Source of the DNA: Adiantum capillus-veneris
Taxonomy: Eukaryota > Streptophyta > Polypodiopsida > Polypodiales > Pteridaceae
Direction: 5' to 3'
Length of the DNA stretch: 64,000 nt
NCBI GenBank assembly: GCA_014529385.2
Contig: CM043967.1
Coordinates: forward strand, 81,786,278 to 81,850,277
This document shows positions 11,321 to 23,337 of the stretch, piece after piece (the stretch's first letter is position 1; the number at the start of each line of letters is the position of its first letter). A program made the translations under genes and the position numbers. The notes beneath the pieces are model-generated. The model was not told where the DNA came from and did no database searches. It worked only from the letters and a program-made list of their open reading frames with translations.

Positions 11321-12187
11321 ATGAGCAAAGTTGGAGAATACTACGAAGGGGAAGAAGAAAACACAACCCTTCCAGTGAGATACAATAATATAGGAACCAT
11401 GGCAATACTGGATAGTGGGGCAGGCATAGCCATAGCCACAAAAGCAGTATGGGAATCATGGGGAAAACCAACCATTAGACAAACTCGAATGATATTGCAA
11501 TTGACTGATGGACACATCGAAAGACCCTTAGGATTTCTGAGAAAAGTGATTGTTAATTCGTGTGGAAATGATTATCAACATACTTTTGCAATAGTGGACT
11601 TTGGAAAGAAAATCATTTATGCAATCATCTTGGGAAGACCTTTTAAGCAACAAGTACAACTCATCCACGATTGGGGAAACAATTATCTGTTTTTGAAGTA
11701 AGTGGGATCAATAACAAGGGTTAATCTAAAAGATCACACTTATAGAGATGTCATGAAAATACCCATACAAGAATTTGATTCAGTCTCTTCGTCTGAAACT
11801 AAGCTTCCATCTTGGTTGAACAAAGACACACCTATTTGGATGTGCGGAGCCTTAGAAAACGGGAGCTTAAAACGAGAAGAATGTATCTTAGAAAGGGATT
11901 GCACAGATGAAGCTTATGTACCTGAACCCTTTCCGGAACATTTGTTTGAGCCATTTGAGTGGACTCAAATTTTAGCAACAATGGATGTATGTGTAAATAT
12001 GTCTATGCTGACACAATTTTGCAATGAGGATGGCTATGACATAATTCCCATACAAATGATCTCAATGCTTCAGATTAAAGACAAAATTCAAGAATCCATG
12101 GACTTAATGAAAGCTCAACAATTCTTTTCAGACCTCTACTATGATGCAACAGACAAGTTGGAAGAACATTTCGGCTACCTCAGATGA
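11321..12187 (+). pseudogene. Aspartic protease of element H
   Basis: Contains the retropepsin active site AILDSGAGIAIATK (D-S-G near 11410) and the downstream IILGRPFKQQVQLIHDWG, the usual C-terminal part of gypsy proteases. The protease would cleave the Gag-Pol polyprotein. A TAA at 11699-11701 interrupts the frame, which then continues as an unassigned linker (WLNKDTPIWMCGALENG and on) to the stop after HFGYLR. Both catalytic residues and flap spacing look normal, so loss of function comes from stops and from the split by X. Confidence 0.8.
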
Positions 12188-12786
12188 TTCGGGGTCGGAA
12201 AAAGAACATGTGAGTGCTAAACTACTCATTAAAGGAGGGGAGAAAAAGTTTTTGACTTTCAAAACCAGAAATCGAGGAGACAGAAATGATATAGAAGAAA
12301 AAGAGACACAAGAAACTTGAAATGTACACCTATGCCATCAGTCTCTAATAGAACACAATTTTTAATGCAAATAGATGCACATGATTGTGTCAAACACAAA
12401 ATCACTGGTAGATATCCTTTAGACAAAAAACAAGAAATATCAAAAACATTGAGAAAAACAAGAAAGGAAACTCAAGAAAAACCTAAATACCAGGACAAGG
12501 ATTCAACCATGACACGAGTTGAATAAAGGAAGAAGTATCGAGCGTTCAAGAAATCTCTAAAGGAGATGTATAGCACTGAAATGGAAACCACCGAGGAGGA
12601 AGGTAAAGATGTAATGAGTGTTCCATCCATTACAAGAAATAGACTGTCCAAAACCGTAAGATCATAGTCGAACAACCTGTCAGGGAACTAAGAAAACAGG
12701 GTGAGTCCTATGAAGGATCTGAAAACACAAAAAAGATAGATCTGGCTGAACAAGGAGATGAGCCTAGACCTGCCTACATTGCAAAC
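12188..12786 (+). pseudogene. Protease-RT linker of H, cut by transposon X
   Basis: Frames alternate with stops and shifts to about 12700, then an open frame (KKIDLAEQGDEPRPAYIAN) reaches 12786. The AEQGDEPRP stretch is the usual approach to the RT start in plant gypsy polyproteins. The last codon AAC (12784-12786) is the left TSD of X. The frame resumes at 47607 with CTA ATG GAA, giving the acidic run and EYQDIFAWS that precede RT. Confidence 0.8.
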
Positions 12787-12815
12787 CATTAGGAAAAGTT
12801 TGGACTCAAAAATGG
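12787..12815 (+). repeat. Left terminal inverted repeat of X
   Basis: CATTAGGAAAAGTTTGGACTC then an A run. It pairs with 47575-47603. The flanking TSD is AAC at 12784-12786. One base away from a CACTA-like CACTAGG start, which hints at but does not prove CMC affinity. Confidence 0.9.
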
Positions 12816-13215
12816 GCCTTGTAAGAAATGCTAGGTGAGCTTAGAGAGAGATAATAAAAAGTCCCTAATTTCATTTTTGATATTCACTTTCAAAAAAACT
12901 CAGATATCAAATTTGGGGGCTACGTTTATTAAAACTCTCAAAAAGTGTTCATACAATGATAACATACGACGGCTCCGAATTGAACGCCGATTGTCTCAAT
13001 CTTTTGGATTTCTCAAAACTAAGATTTGGCGCTCAACGAGGTGCATTGAATGTTATTCTTCTCCTCACTTTTGCGTCTCGCTTGCTTTCCGCCTGCACGC
13101 AGTCTCCTCCCTTGAGCTCTCTTCCATTTGCTCCACTCTTGCGCTCTCCTCTATTTTGAGCTTTCTCATTCACCAAGTCATCTCAATGTCATTATCATCT
13201 TCATAGAGAACTCAG

Positions 13216-14703
13216 ATGAGGAGTCAAAACAATGTGTATCATATGCATGTCGAACTATCTAGAGAATACGAACCCCTCCACAAGAAGAATAAGCGAGGCA
13301 TCCTTTTCGAAGCTTCAAAAGAGAACTTCAGATTTCAAGGTAAAAAAAGCGTCGATCTTTGGGTGGATGGCATGATATATCATGAGCATCCTATCACCAA
13401 ATCAACTCCACCGTTCAAAAACATAACGTCATTGTTGAACTATGTAGGAGACGGTTATTCTGGTTTATATGGCTACACCAAGCATTTGGCAACCAAAAGT
13501 AATATTCTTAAGCTTGAGAGAGACCTTGCACACAAAGAAAAATTTTGCTTGAAGCAATCTGTGACAGAGTGCACTCAGCAACTGAAAGGCAAGGACGAAA
13601 GCATCACGCAGGATCTCAGAGAAAAAAATATTGTCTTGGGTCCTCGGTTAAGAGAACGACGCTTACGAGACATTGAATAGCTGAAGGTTGGTTCTGGGGG
13701 TTTGATTGAAGAAGAGGGTTAAAGCAATCAAGAAATATATCATTCAAGCGGGTTTAATTCATCTTTACATTTGTAGTTTTATATCTTACTTTTCATATTT
13801 ATGCATAGATCGTTGTTACATCCTCAGTCAAATATTGACAGCAACACACCAACTTCTTCAATTCCTTATGGTCTCATACTAAATGCAAAGATATCTCCAG
13901 ATTTTTGGACGATAAGCGCTACTGCAAGATTGTTGCTAAGCAACTTGACACTCTTTTTCAACAGAATCAACTCCAAACACGTGATGTTCAGTCAATTCTA
14001 GATGAAGCCGGAATATCCAACAAAGGTTATTCTACAATTTTTAGGTATGTCTGGTGTTTGAATCAATTGTCTTCACTTGTCAAATCAAATGTCTACAATT
14101 TTTAGGTATATTGGATATGTGTAGCATTTGAAAACTTGGAAATAGTCCATTTACTTAATTTTCTGTTTACACAAACTATGCAGCAACAAAGTAAGAAGTT
14201 CAATCTCAAGCACACGTTGCTGCCAAATCCTTTCTCCATTTCAAAGACAAGACTGGAGGTCAACCAGGAAGTGCTTCGAACATTGGGCACTCCTTTTCAC
14301 ATTGAAGCAATGTACACATTGCCATCAGCAGAGGAAGTGGTCTATGACAAATACAATAATATATTTTATGATTTAGTAGCTTTGCAGACATATATTGTTC
14401 AATTGTCCGAGGTTTCTCAAGAGGAATGCAATGGAGTCTTGAAGTTTGTGCTTAAACTGGATGAGTGCGAGCTAGTGAAAGAGACAAAGGTTGAGCGTGT
14501 CACAATAACACTTATGAATAGAGCATTAGATGAAAGCATTGCTTCAGACAACCCTAGAAACTTTAGCGTGAAATCCGAAAACAATATTTTCTTATTAGCC
14601 ACATTCAAGGTTTGATATCAACAAGTTTTTTCTTTTAAAAATGGCTAGACATGTTTCATTTGATTGGTTTGGTTTTCCCATTTCAGGTGCCTGCAGAGAA
14701 TTT
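13216..14703 (+). pseudogene. X gene 1, 5' exons (transposase-like, part 1 of 2)
   Basis: Exon 1 from ATG 13216 (YHMHVELSREYEPLHKKNK) reads to about 13686, through a TAG at 13678, to a donor AAG|GTTGGT. Exon 2 (about 13820-14044) encodes FLDDKRYCKIVAKQLDTLF and LDEAGISNKGYSTIFR. Exon 3 (about 14183-14609) starts after TTTACACAAACTATGCAG and encodes LPNPFSISKTRLEVNQEVL and YNNIFYDLVALQTYIVQLSE. Exon 4 starts at 14688 after TTTCAG and is cut at 14703 by gypsy A. Across the insertion the codons continue GAG AAT TTC GAT at 23338, so the exon is restored exactly. The N-terminal function is unknown; the Lys-rich start may bind DNA (inference). Confidence 0.65.
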
Positions 14704-15096
14704 TGTAATGGCTATTGCCCGCACTGGAGCAATAGGCATTACGGGAATGATTACCCGCAACTACATTATATGAACATCAACATATAGAATGACAAGAGAA
14801 GGAAGTACACAGTACACACGTACAGAACACCTCTTGCTTCATTCATGTATATTCCAGACTCAGAGTTACAACAGTAGATGCTATGAATATCATAGAGATT
14901 GGTTAAGTTACATCAAAAGACAGGTATGCCCCTCCATATACAACCGCTGCTCTAGCGCAGACTGGGAACGGTGCACACACTCCTGTCCCATGATATCCTG
15001 TGAAGAACTGCTGCTACAGCCATCGCATACCGCATGACTCCTGATCCGCAGTGTCCAGACCTCCACAGGACCACATGTGCGGCTAATGCCGTAACA
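14704..15096 (-). repeat. 3' LTR of gypsy A
   Basis: Left-hand LTR, which is 3' for this minus-strand element. Starts TGTAATGGCTATTGCCC and ends GCTAATGCCGTAACA on the plus strand. It differs from the other LTR by a handful of substitutions and a small indel near 14933. Confidence 0.95.
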
Positions 15097-15379
15097 TCTG
15101 GCATGCACGGTGGATTGCGCGAACCCACACTCAGCGCCTCTGGTTGGAAGGTTCCGGTGGTTTCTCTCCACCCTGCTCTGGTGAAGAGGAAATATCAATA
15201 TAGCCAAAGCCTCTAAAATCTGTAGTATGTGCCCGATAGACCTCATCTAGAAGATGTGGATCTATCTCAATTTGTTCCGGCCAGGCAGCCCGAGGAATAA
15301 ACTGCGTTGGCAAAGAGATAGATTGAGGCGGCTGTGGCAGAGGAGAAAGAGGTGTATGTAACAGATAATAACGAGAAAG

Positions 15380-17167
15380 TTATCTATTAAGAGAAGACCA
15401 AAATAGAGGGCAAGGTGGTAGACTGAGAGAAAAAGAATGAGCTAAGGTCTCCACCCAAAAACAGACCCTGCGCCGCTCCTTACGAAATCGACGAATCATT
15501 TTTTGCAAACGAGATACATGAGCCTGGGCTTCAGCACAATCCTCTGTAGCTTGTGCCCAATCAGCAACATCAAAACCCTCGGGAACAACACTCTTACCTC
15601 TGTCAGTGTTGGATGACTCGGGTTGGTGCACCACAACCTGTTGAGTGGGTGACTGCGCTCTCACCTCAGCAGCCAAACCTGTGCTCCAGGTTTTTAATTG
15701 ATTATCTAAAAAAATTCGGAGATCTTCTTGCATCTCCACTGCCAATGCGTCCAAATCAGCCATGTTGATCATTACATCGCCAGGGTGCGAGGTTAAGTAA
15801 GAGGCTAGGCTATGCTGTGTTCTCAACTGAAGAAGTTCCTGTTGGATAGAGGCCACAAACTCAACATTAGCCTCTCTTAACATTTGTATTTCTGCCCCTT
15901 GCTGACGAGTTGTGGCAGCCAGCTCTTCATTCTAAGTGGTTAACTCGGCAATGCGAGTCTGCAAAGCCGCTACCTGCGCTTCTAACTCATTGACTCGTCC
16001 CTCTGTGGCTGGGACTAGCCAGGCTGCACGAATAGACTCTGCAAGTCTGCTCAAAAATGTGCCGCATGCCTGTAATTGGTCAGCAGGGGTCGCTGTTGTC
16101 GTAGCCTCCCAGGGTAGCGCTGCGGGGAGAGTACCTCCCGTCGAGGCAGCCGCGTTAGTAGTACCCGAAGCTTCTGGTTGAGCGGGGACATCCGTAACCG
16201 GAGAAGAGCTCGTCTGCAAAGGAGTAGCATTGCTCACTCTCTCCTACATTCGGCGACGCCAGTGAGCCACCGCAGAATCTTCCTAAACAACAAATGAAGT
16301 TGCCAGAGGTGGTGTCGAAAATTGCTGTTCCTCCCTGCCGCGCTTGCGGCTTGCTGATCCTCCACCTGCAGTGGCCATCTCTTGGGCTCCAGAAGATACC
16401 ACTGTTGTCGATGGACCAGGCAAATCCCCAACGCCCACCTGCTGCTGCTGTGTTTCCCTCTCAACCAGCACTGCCAAGCTTTGTGTTTGCGACAGCGGAG
16501 TATTAGTGCCTTGGACCATCAAGCGATCATCTTCAAAGTGGCAGAGAGGAGGCAGGGCGAGAGGAAAAACTTCTCTCAACGGAAAAATCAATGTGAGCAG
16601 TTGGCCCACCTTTGTATTGGTTGGGGTATTCCTCCCCAATTGTGACATGACTCATTGTCATTCCGCCAGCAGTCGTTCTCTGACCACCAGTGCCCAAGCT
16701 ACCGGCCCAAAGTTGGCCGAATGCAACACATTTCTTGCTCGGGTCCAAATGGTATAAGTTTTGGCCTGCAGCCAAATGGCCTCGAGAAACCGCCTATATG
16801 CATCCCCGGTTGCTACATCTGACAACCCCGACAGTTTATACTCCCCTTTGACCTTCAAACCAAATTCTTGTTCTACATCTGCAGCAGGGATCACATGAGA
16901 GGCGCGCACCACGCCATCGTTGGGCAAATAGCAACACCTTGAAATCCTTTCTGCTGTCAACTGAATTTGCTGATTATTCAGCAACACCATATCGCCAGCA
17001 GCAAGTTGCTCAATCAAACCTATTTCCTACGGGTGAACTAGGATCCCTTGGCAATCCAGGTTGGTGAACACACGCAGCCACAAGTCTTGCAGCCATGCGT
17101 CCACTCGTTGAAGCGCGAGCTGCTGCACGGGAGTGAAAGGGACACATTGCAGAAGGGAAGCTGTCAT
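15380..17167 (-). pseudogene. Post-pol ORF of gypsy A (env position), coiled coil
   Basis: One minus-strand frame reads from a strong-context start (GCCACCATGA, ATG at 17167) to 15380, interrupted by six stops (at 17027, two TGAs near 16655, and TAGs at 16283, about 16246 and 15932), about 595 codons. The N-terminal half has VQQLALQRVDAWLQDLWLRV and GDMVLLNNQQIQLTAERIS. The middle is Thr/Gln/Pro-rich with a basic RKRGREEQ. The C-terminal half has heptad-like segments (VNELEAQVAALQTRIAEL, then ANVEFVASIQQELLQL) and ends RKERRRVCFW...LNR. An env-like ORF occupies this place in some plant gypsy clades, but no signal peptide or membrane span is seen. Role unknown. Confidence 0.6.
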
Positions 17168-17429
17168 GGTGGCGATGAGATGAAGGAGCAGAGAGTAGAG
17201 CACTATGAGTGCATGACATACGAAACAAGAGAACCACAATAAAAAATCGTCTGCATGCAGTAGTAACCTTTCCACAATGAGTTCCCAAAATAGGGTGATC
17301 CACGTTGTCACAACCATCATAGATCCTTCCCCACTTTCCAAGATTGCATGGAAAAGAATCCCCAATCATGATTAGGGCGGCTTCTGGCTCTTGTACCACA
17401 GCAAAGGGGCACTGAATCGTGGTAGGTGA

Positions 17430-18790
17430 AACATAATGGCGCAGTCTAAAACCATTGACTGGCACAGAAATAACCTCCCTTCTTAAATCCACCAAATAAA
17501 AAGAGATGGGTCCGCACGCTTGAAAAATCCAGAATGGTCGTGACCACCGTAATTTAAGCTTCCCCGGCATCTTCCCGAGATGGGAATTAAAGACAAGGAC
17601 CAACTATCCCCAAATAAATTGCCGTGCTTTCGGGCGATCCAGCCATTTTTTCCGCCTAGACTGCAGATCCTGCAGCACCGCAAAACTATTCAGCTGCTCT
17701 TCATCCAATTCCTACAAAACATCCAATCGATAAATCACAGAATCCTCCGGAAGAAGCCGATCCACAATCAACATCCGCATACTCGGAATCACATGCTCCA
17801 CCGGAGTGATTGCCTCCATGCCAAATGCCAACTTAAAAGGAGTCAATCCTGTTGCTACTTTATAAGTTGTCCGATAGGCCCATAAGGTGGAAGAAAGTTT
17901 CACATCCCTGTCCATCCGATGCATATTCACCAACTTTGTTAAAATCCGAATCAATTGCTTATTAGTTGATTCTGCTTGCCCATTCGCCTAAGGATAATAT
18001 GGAGAAGATTTCCTGTGTAGTACAAAATAAAATCGTAGCATTCTCTCCATCACCTTATTCAAAAAATGACTTCCCCTGTCACTAACCAACTCAATAGGGC
18101 AGCCATATCTAAAAAAGATATCCTTATATAAGCAGCCCGCCACAGAAACTGCAGTGTTGTCTTTCAAAGGCCATGCCTCCACCCATTTGGTAGCGTAATC
18201 CGTGGCTGTCAAGATATACTTATTTCCTGTGTGAGCTGCCACTGGTTTAAAAGGACCAACAAAATCCAAACCCCACTTTTGAAAAGGCTCCAAAGGCAGA
18301 ACTGGCTGAAAAGGCATCCTGGACCGTTCGGTAGGTTGCCCCAACCGCTGACACACATCACACTGTTGCACATAATTTCTCGCATCCTGAAACAATCTGT
18401 GCCACCATAATCCAGATTGGAGAACCTTTGGAGCTGTGATTAATGCTGCAAAGTGACCTCCCGCAATACGAGTATGGACTTCCTCTAATACTGCTTCCTG
18501 CTCCTGTGGTAGCACACAACGGAGTAACACTTCTGCCACTGTGCGATAATAGAGCTTCCCCATAATAATCTCAAAATTCCGACTTCTGATAGCCATACGT
18601 TTCCTCTGATGGTTGGACAAGAAAGAAGGCATTTCGCCGCTGTCGAGAAAGTGAAACATCTCCTCATACCATGTCCATGGAATGCTAGGAATAATCCTCA
18701 CCTGTTGTGGGATTGTGATATCCTCTGCAGCTACTCCTGTTAGAAACAAAGACGCATCAGGAAATTCATCAGCTACACCCGTCAGCGGCT
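17430..18790 (-). pseudogene. Integrase of gypsy A
   Basis: The zinc-binding domain has HTRIAGGHFAALITAPK and CDVCQRLGQPTERS. The core has WGLDFVGPF (first Asp) and IELVSDRGSHF (second Asp); the region with the third acidic residue is just below a stop near 17988 (frame resumes with NGQAESTNKQL). Then LSSTLWAYRTTYK and LTPFKLAFGMEAITP. The C-terminal barrel continues in other frames to about 17430 (WSRPFWIFQACGP). No chromodomain follows, unlike elements C and I. At least two stops and a frameshift. It would insert the cDNA copy into host DNA. Confidence 0.85.
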
Positions 18791-20200
18791 CTTCGGAATC
18801 TAACCTGGATAGGTAGTCAGCCACCGCATGCTGGGCTCCTGGCCGATGTATGACCTCAAAGTCAAATTCCTGTAGCAAAAGCACCCATCTGGCCAATCTT
18901 CCCGTCAAATTATTTTGCATTACCAGGTATAAAAGAGCCGAATGGTCCACATGGAAGAAAAAACGTCGGCCCAACACATAGTGCCGGAATTTCTTCACTG
19001 AATCAATCATCCCTAAACATTCCCTTTGAGTTACGGAATAATTTCTTTCTACGGATGATAATCGTCTACTGGCATAATAGACACGTTCGAACCATCCTTG
19101 ACTTTGTTCCTACATCAGCACACTGCCAATAGCTCGATCCGAAGCATCCACGAACACATGAAAATCCTCACCCCAATTTGGTGCCAGCATAATCGGAGCT
19201 TTGGATAGCTGCAGTTTTAATCTCCGAAAAGCCAAATCACATTCCTGTGTCCATTCAAAATCTATAGCATGAGCTGCCTGAGTAATCGGGATTGCCAAAT
19301 GCGTAACAAACCGCAAATGCCTCCCATGCCATCGGGCTTGACATAGGAAAATCTGACATTGCTTCTGGTTCCGCAGTGCAGGCACTTCCATAATTGCGGC
19401 AATTTTATCCGGATCCATAGAAATACCATCTTCACAAATGATATGCCCCAATAACCTGCCACTGCGGACAGCAAATGCACACTTTAAAGGATTCAAACTA
19501 AATTTCACCTCTCTGCATTTCATAAAGCATAACCGTAATTGTTTCAAATGCTCCAATTGTGCTCCAAAGACACTGAGATCATCCAGAAAAATCCTCATAA
19601 AATCCGTCAAATAAGGCCCAAAGATTTGAAACATATCCCTTTGAAAAGTGGAAGGTGCATTCCGCAATCCAAACCACATTACTGTATAAGCAAATACTCC
19701 CCATGCGCTAATAAAAGTTGTTTTTGGCTGATCCTGCCATTCGGATTTGATTATATCCACTAAATCCATCCAAAAAAGTATACATCTCATGTCCTACTAC
19801 ATCATCCAAAATGGAATCCAAAAACGGAAGAGGAAAAGGATCTGGAACAGTAGCTGCATTCAATTTTCGGTAATCCACACAAATTCGGATTTGCTTATTT
19901 TTCTTTGGTACGACCACAATTGGAGAAATCCACTCCAGATTATCAATAGGGGTAATAAAACCCACTTCCAACAGGCGATCAATTTCTATCTTAACTTGCT
20001 TTGCCACATTCGGATTCATCCTGTATAAGTGCTGCTTCACTGGCACCGTATCCGGTTTCAGATTGATCGTGTGCTGATAAAACTTAGGATCCAATCCCTG
20101 CATATCCACATATTCCCATGCAAAAACATCCTTAAACTCTTTCAATAACTTGATCAAATCATCTCTAAAACTTGCCTCCAGCTGCTTACTAATGTATATG
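18791..20200 (-). pseudogene. Reverse transcriptase and RNase H of gypsy A
   Basis: The RT fingers read FKDVFAWEYVDMQGLDPKFY and ISPIVVVPKKNKQIRICVDY. The palm carries the catalytic box as FLDDLSV near 19590, then LLGHIICEDGISMDP. RNase H starts FHVFVDASDRAIGSVLM (19110-19170) and, after a badly broken stretch (19011-19109), continues FFFHVDHSALLYLVMQNNL to AVADYLSRL. There are frameshifts near 20200 and 19720-19790 and stops near 19110. Only one RNase H domain is present, unlike gypsy B. Confidence 0.85.
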
Positions 20201-21989
20201 GGCTGCGACTCACAGCTTGCTCCCCAAGAAAAACCCTCTCTAATTCATCTTCCTTAACCCTTGTAATTTTTTCCATTTGCGCCTCAAACGCTCGTTCTTG
20301 CTGAATCACGTCCTCCAATGATTCAGGACTCGGAAGCACCTGTTGTTGCTCCCCTATGACTCCTGGAGTTCCTGAAACCCTCACCGAATTCGCTTTCGGA
20401 ATCAGAGAAATATCCGCAAGGTATAGAGAAACCAAATCCGGATTAGCTTTGAGAAATTGTTCCTCTTCATCCTCTTCTAATCCTTCCACCATATCAACTG
20501 TTTCAGCTATCACCGGCCATGCTGCCTGAACTGGTTGTCGGCATGTTCCCAGCATCACACGCACTTTTATTTTACCCTTCTTTACTGTAAGCATATTTGC
20601 TTCCCAATTATGCTTTACCCTCGCTTGTCGTAACCAGGGTCTTCCCAAGATAATGTGATAATCCTGATTATGATCTTCAATATTCAAGACTACTAAGGAA
20701 ACAACAAAGGATAATCCTGCCACATCCAAAACAATGCCCCAAAGTAAACCCACTGGTTGCACTCTTCTTTGATCTGCCATGCGGACTACAAAGGGTGCAG
20801 GCTCCCAATCACTGAGACCAAAACGCTCACACGCTGCTTGGGTGATAATGTTTACCCTTGCTCCTCCATCCAAGAGTACCTTGTCAATGTATGTGCCATG
20901 GTATCGAGCTGAAAGCTCCAGAATTCGGGTATCTGTGATCCTATTCGCCGGTAATGGGATTGAATCATCATCCTCTCTTTCAACCTTCCCAATGGCAACT
21001 TCCCGCAGCTCAGTGGCCAATTGTCGCAGCAATGCATTATGGAAATTCGGGACTAATTTCAGCAATGAGCCCAGAGGTACTTGAATTGGTGACATGAGAA
21101 CCTCTTTACAAACTAAATTCCACTCCTCCTGTTCTTTAATATCATCCTTATTTCCATCTTTCCCTTCCTTTATTTCCAGACTCACAGTCGATGGCATAGT
21201 CAATGTCGATGGTCCTACTGTCATCACTAATGGTGCGGATTGTGGCAACCAGGACACAGTCTTTTTTCGCACTTCTTTCTGAACCGTCCAATCCGGAATT
21301 TTCACATCCGGAGTTGGAACCACACTTTTACCCGATCGCATGATTAATGAAACCACTGGGTCAGACTCCTCCAGTCCTTCAATCTGAACCATAGCCACAC
21401 TAGGTTGTTTCCCTGCAGCGCGTTCTTGCTTTTTCCGATCGTATTCCATAGCTTCGGTACACTCAGATCGCCAATGTCCATCCCCCAAATAGAATAGGCA
21501 TGTCTTGGGGCGATTAGGATCTCGGCCACGTCTTCCGCGACCTCGTCCTCCCCCCTGACCCCGTCCTCTTGCTTGACCTTGCACAGGCGTCTTTAATGTA
21601 TGAGCATGAGCCATCGCCACAACAGGCTCTTGTCCCTGCCCTATCTGTGGTTGTTGCCAGGTAGAAGAGTCCCCTCGACTCCGACGACCCCGGCCATTGA
21701 AATAACATTCCACTGTATTATGAGTATTGGTCGTGCAAATCGCACACCACTTCTGATTCATTGAACATTCCTGAGCAGCATGGCCTGGATTTCGACATTG
21801 GGTACACCATATTTCCTTCAGACGTACGTTTAGCCACTGCAGCTGATTCCGTCGATTCGAATGATACACCTTATCCGTGACGTTGGTATTTTTTCCGCGG
21901 TGTCTCCTTTGATTCTTTCCCCAAATCGCTGTTGCCTGAGTCCGAGGAGTCAGATACTGCGGATTTCGACTCCGAACTATCACTGCCAC
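20154..21989 (-). pseudogene. Nucleocapsid and protease region of gypsy A
   Basis: The longest open frame of the element (611 codons). Two CCHC knuckles are intact (CTQCRNPGHAAQEC, CAICTTNTHNTVEC); a third has Tyr for the second Cys (CLFYLGDGHWRSEC). A Gly/Arg-rich stretch lies between. The protease has LLDGGARVNIITQAACERFG (D-G-G in place of D-S/T-G) and HIILGRPWLRQARVKHNW. It is out of frame with the upstream capsid part (shift near 21880) and with RT downstream (shift near 20200). The latter could be old damage rather than programmed, since no slippery site is evident. Confidence 0.85.
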
Positions 21990-22767
21990 TGTCTTGTGAC
22001 TTCCGATGAGATTTCTTCCTGTCTTTCTTATTTGACTTCTTTGGATATTCTGTATCCTCTAAAGCCTCTCCTACTACTACAGCCCTAGACATTACAGTAT
22101 CCAGTGGAGTAGTTACCTTATCCACTGTTGCCATAGCTGTTCTAAGATCCTTGTTGAGCCCTCGCAAAAAATAATCATTCAGCACTTTGGCTGCCGGCCT
22201 TTGTGCTTGAGGTACCCTCTGCAAAAGCATCCGAAATTTTGCTGCGTAATCCTCCACTGGCAATGACTTCTGCCGAAGCGTTCGAAGCTTCTCCAAATGT
22301 TGAGGGACTATATTTTCCGTTCGAAACCTTCATAGAAATGCTATGGATCCGTCGGCATACGTCTGGAAATGGTCATCATGGTATTCGGACAACCATTTCA
22401 CAGCTTTCCCTGAGAGTGTAGATTCAAACACTGATTGTTGATGGCAAGGAATCACCACCCCAGGATGATTCAATCCATAAGCTTTATTGAATTGGCGCAA
22501 ATGTGTATTAGGGTCTTCACTCGAAAGACCTCGAAACCGATTATACTTAATCTGAGGATGAGCCATCACCCCTTGCCCAACTGTTCCTCCTCCTCCCAGG
22601 AAAAGCTGACGAGCACTAGGAGGTGGAGACAGTGGCGAAGATACCCCTGGACTGCTTACCGGAGACGGTGGTGGAGCAACCTGTGTGGGTGAAGGTGAAC
22701 GTACGATAGGACGACATGACTGACTGCGCGGAGTATGTCTCGCTCGCTGCAACTGCCTACCACGCAC
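21871..22767 (-). pseudogene. Capsid part of Gag, gypsy A
   Basis: Frame from 22767: Pro/Ser-rich N-terminus, then PQIKYNRFRGLSSEDPNTHL and GKAVKWLSEYHDD, the standard plant gypsy gag core, then a TGA at 22330-22332 where CGA (Arg) is expected. It resumes with HLEKLRTLRQKSLPVEDYA and ends in an acidic/Lys-Ser tail at 21871. The TGA fits a C-to-T change at a CpG. Start codon uncertain because the region up to the LTR is also open in part. Confidence 0.8.
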
Positions 22768-22946
22768 CTGGCTTGGTGATGGAGATACAGATTCCTCAAT
22801 CTGCGGTGAAGAAAAAACAAATTCATCTGAACCGCTTCTCCTCCGTCATCTTCCTACAATTGGAACCATAGGGTCAGGCGGACCCTGCGACCTAGTGCGC
22901 ATGCATATTCATCGTAGGCTGTCCATCACGCATCGTGGTCGCTAGA

Positions 22947-23337
22947 TGTAATGGCTATTGCCCACACTGGAGCAATAGGCATTACGAGAATGATTTCCCG
23001 CAACTACATTATATGAACATCAACATATAGAATGACAAGAGAAGGAAGTACACAGTACACAGGCACATAACACCTCTTGCTTCATTCATGTATATTCCAG
23101 ACTCAGAGTTACAACAGTAGATGCCATGAATATCATAGATATTGGTTAAGTTACATCAAAAGACAAATGCCCCTCCATATACAACTGCTGCTCTAGTGCA
23201 GATGGGGAACGGTGCACACACTCCTGTCCCATGATATTCCGTGAAGAACTGCCGCTATGGCCACCGCATACCGCATGACTCCTGATCCGCAGTGTCCAGA
23301 CCTCCACAGGACCGCATGTGCAGCTAATGCCGTAACA
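22947..23337 (-). repeat. 5' LTR of gypsy A
   Basis: Right-hand LTR, 391 bp, very similar to 14704-15096. Followed by the TSD AATTT (23338-23342), which also completes the codons of X gene 1. Confidence 0.95.

Larger units (their letters stand above)
14704..23337 (-). mobile_element. Gypsy A, minus strand, complete with LTRs
   Basis: LTRs at 14704-15096 (393 bp) and 22947-23337 (391 bp) are nearly identical, with TGTAATGG...GTAACA ends on the plus strand. TSD AATTT is at 14699-14703 and 23338-23342. Coding on the minus strand runs Gag, zinc knuckles and protease, RT, RNase H, integrase, then an extra ORF after pol. It sits in exon 4 of X gene 1. Length 8634 bp. It carries several stops and frameshifts, so this copy is not autonomous. 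The sequence next to the 5' LTR (TCTAGCGACCACGATGCG on the minus strand) is a possible but unproven tRNA primer site. Confidence 0.95.

Noticed and set aside
17168-17365. Membrane-spanning segment at the start of the A post-pol ORF
   Set aside because: The hydrophobic stretch lies upstream of the strong-context ATG at 17167 and overlaps another frame, so it is probably untranslated.
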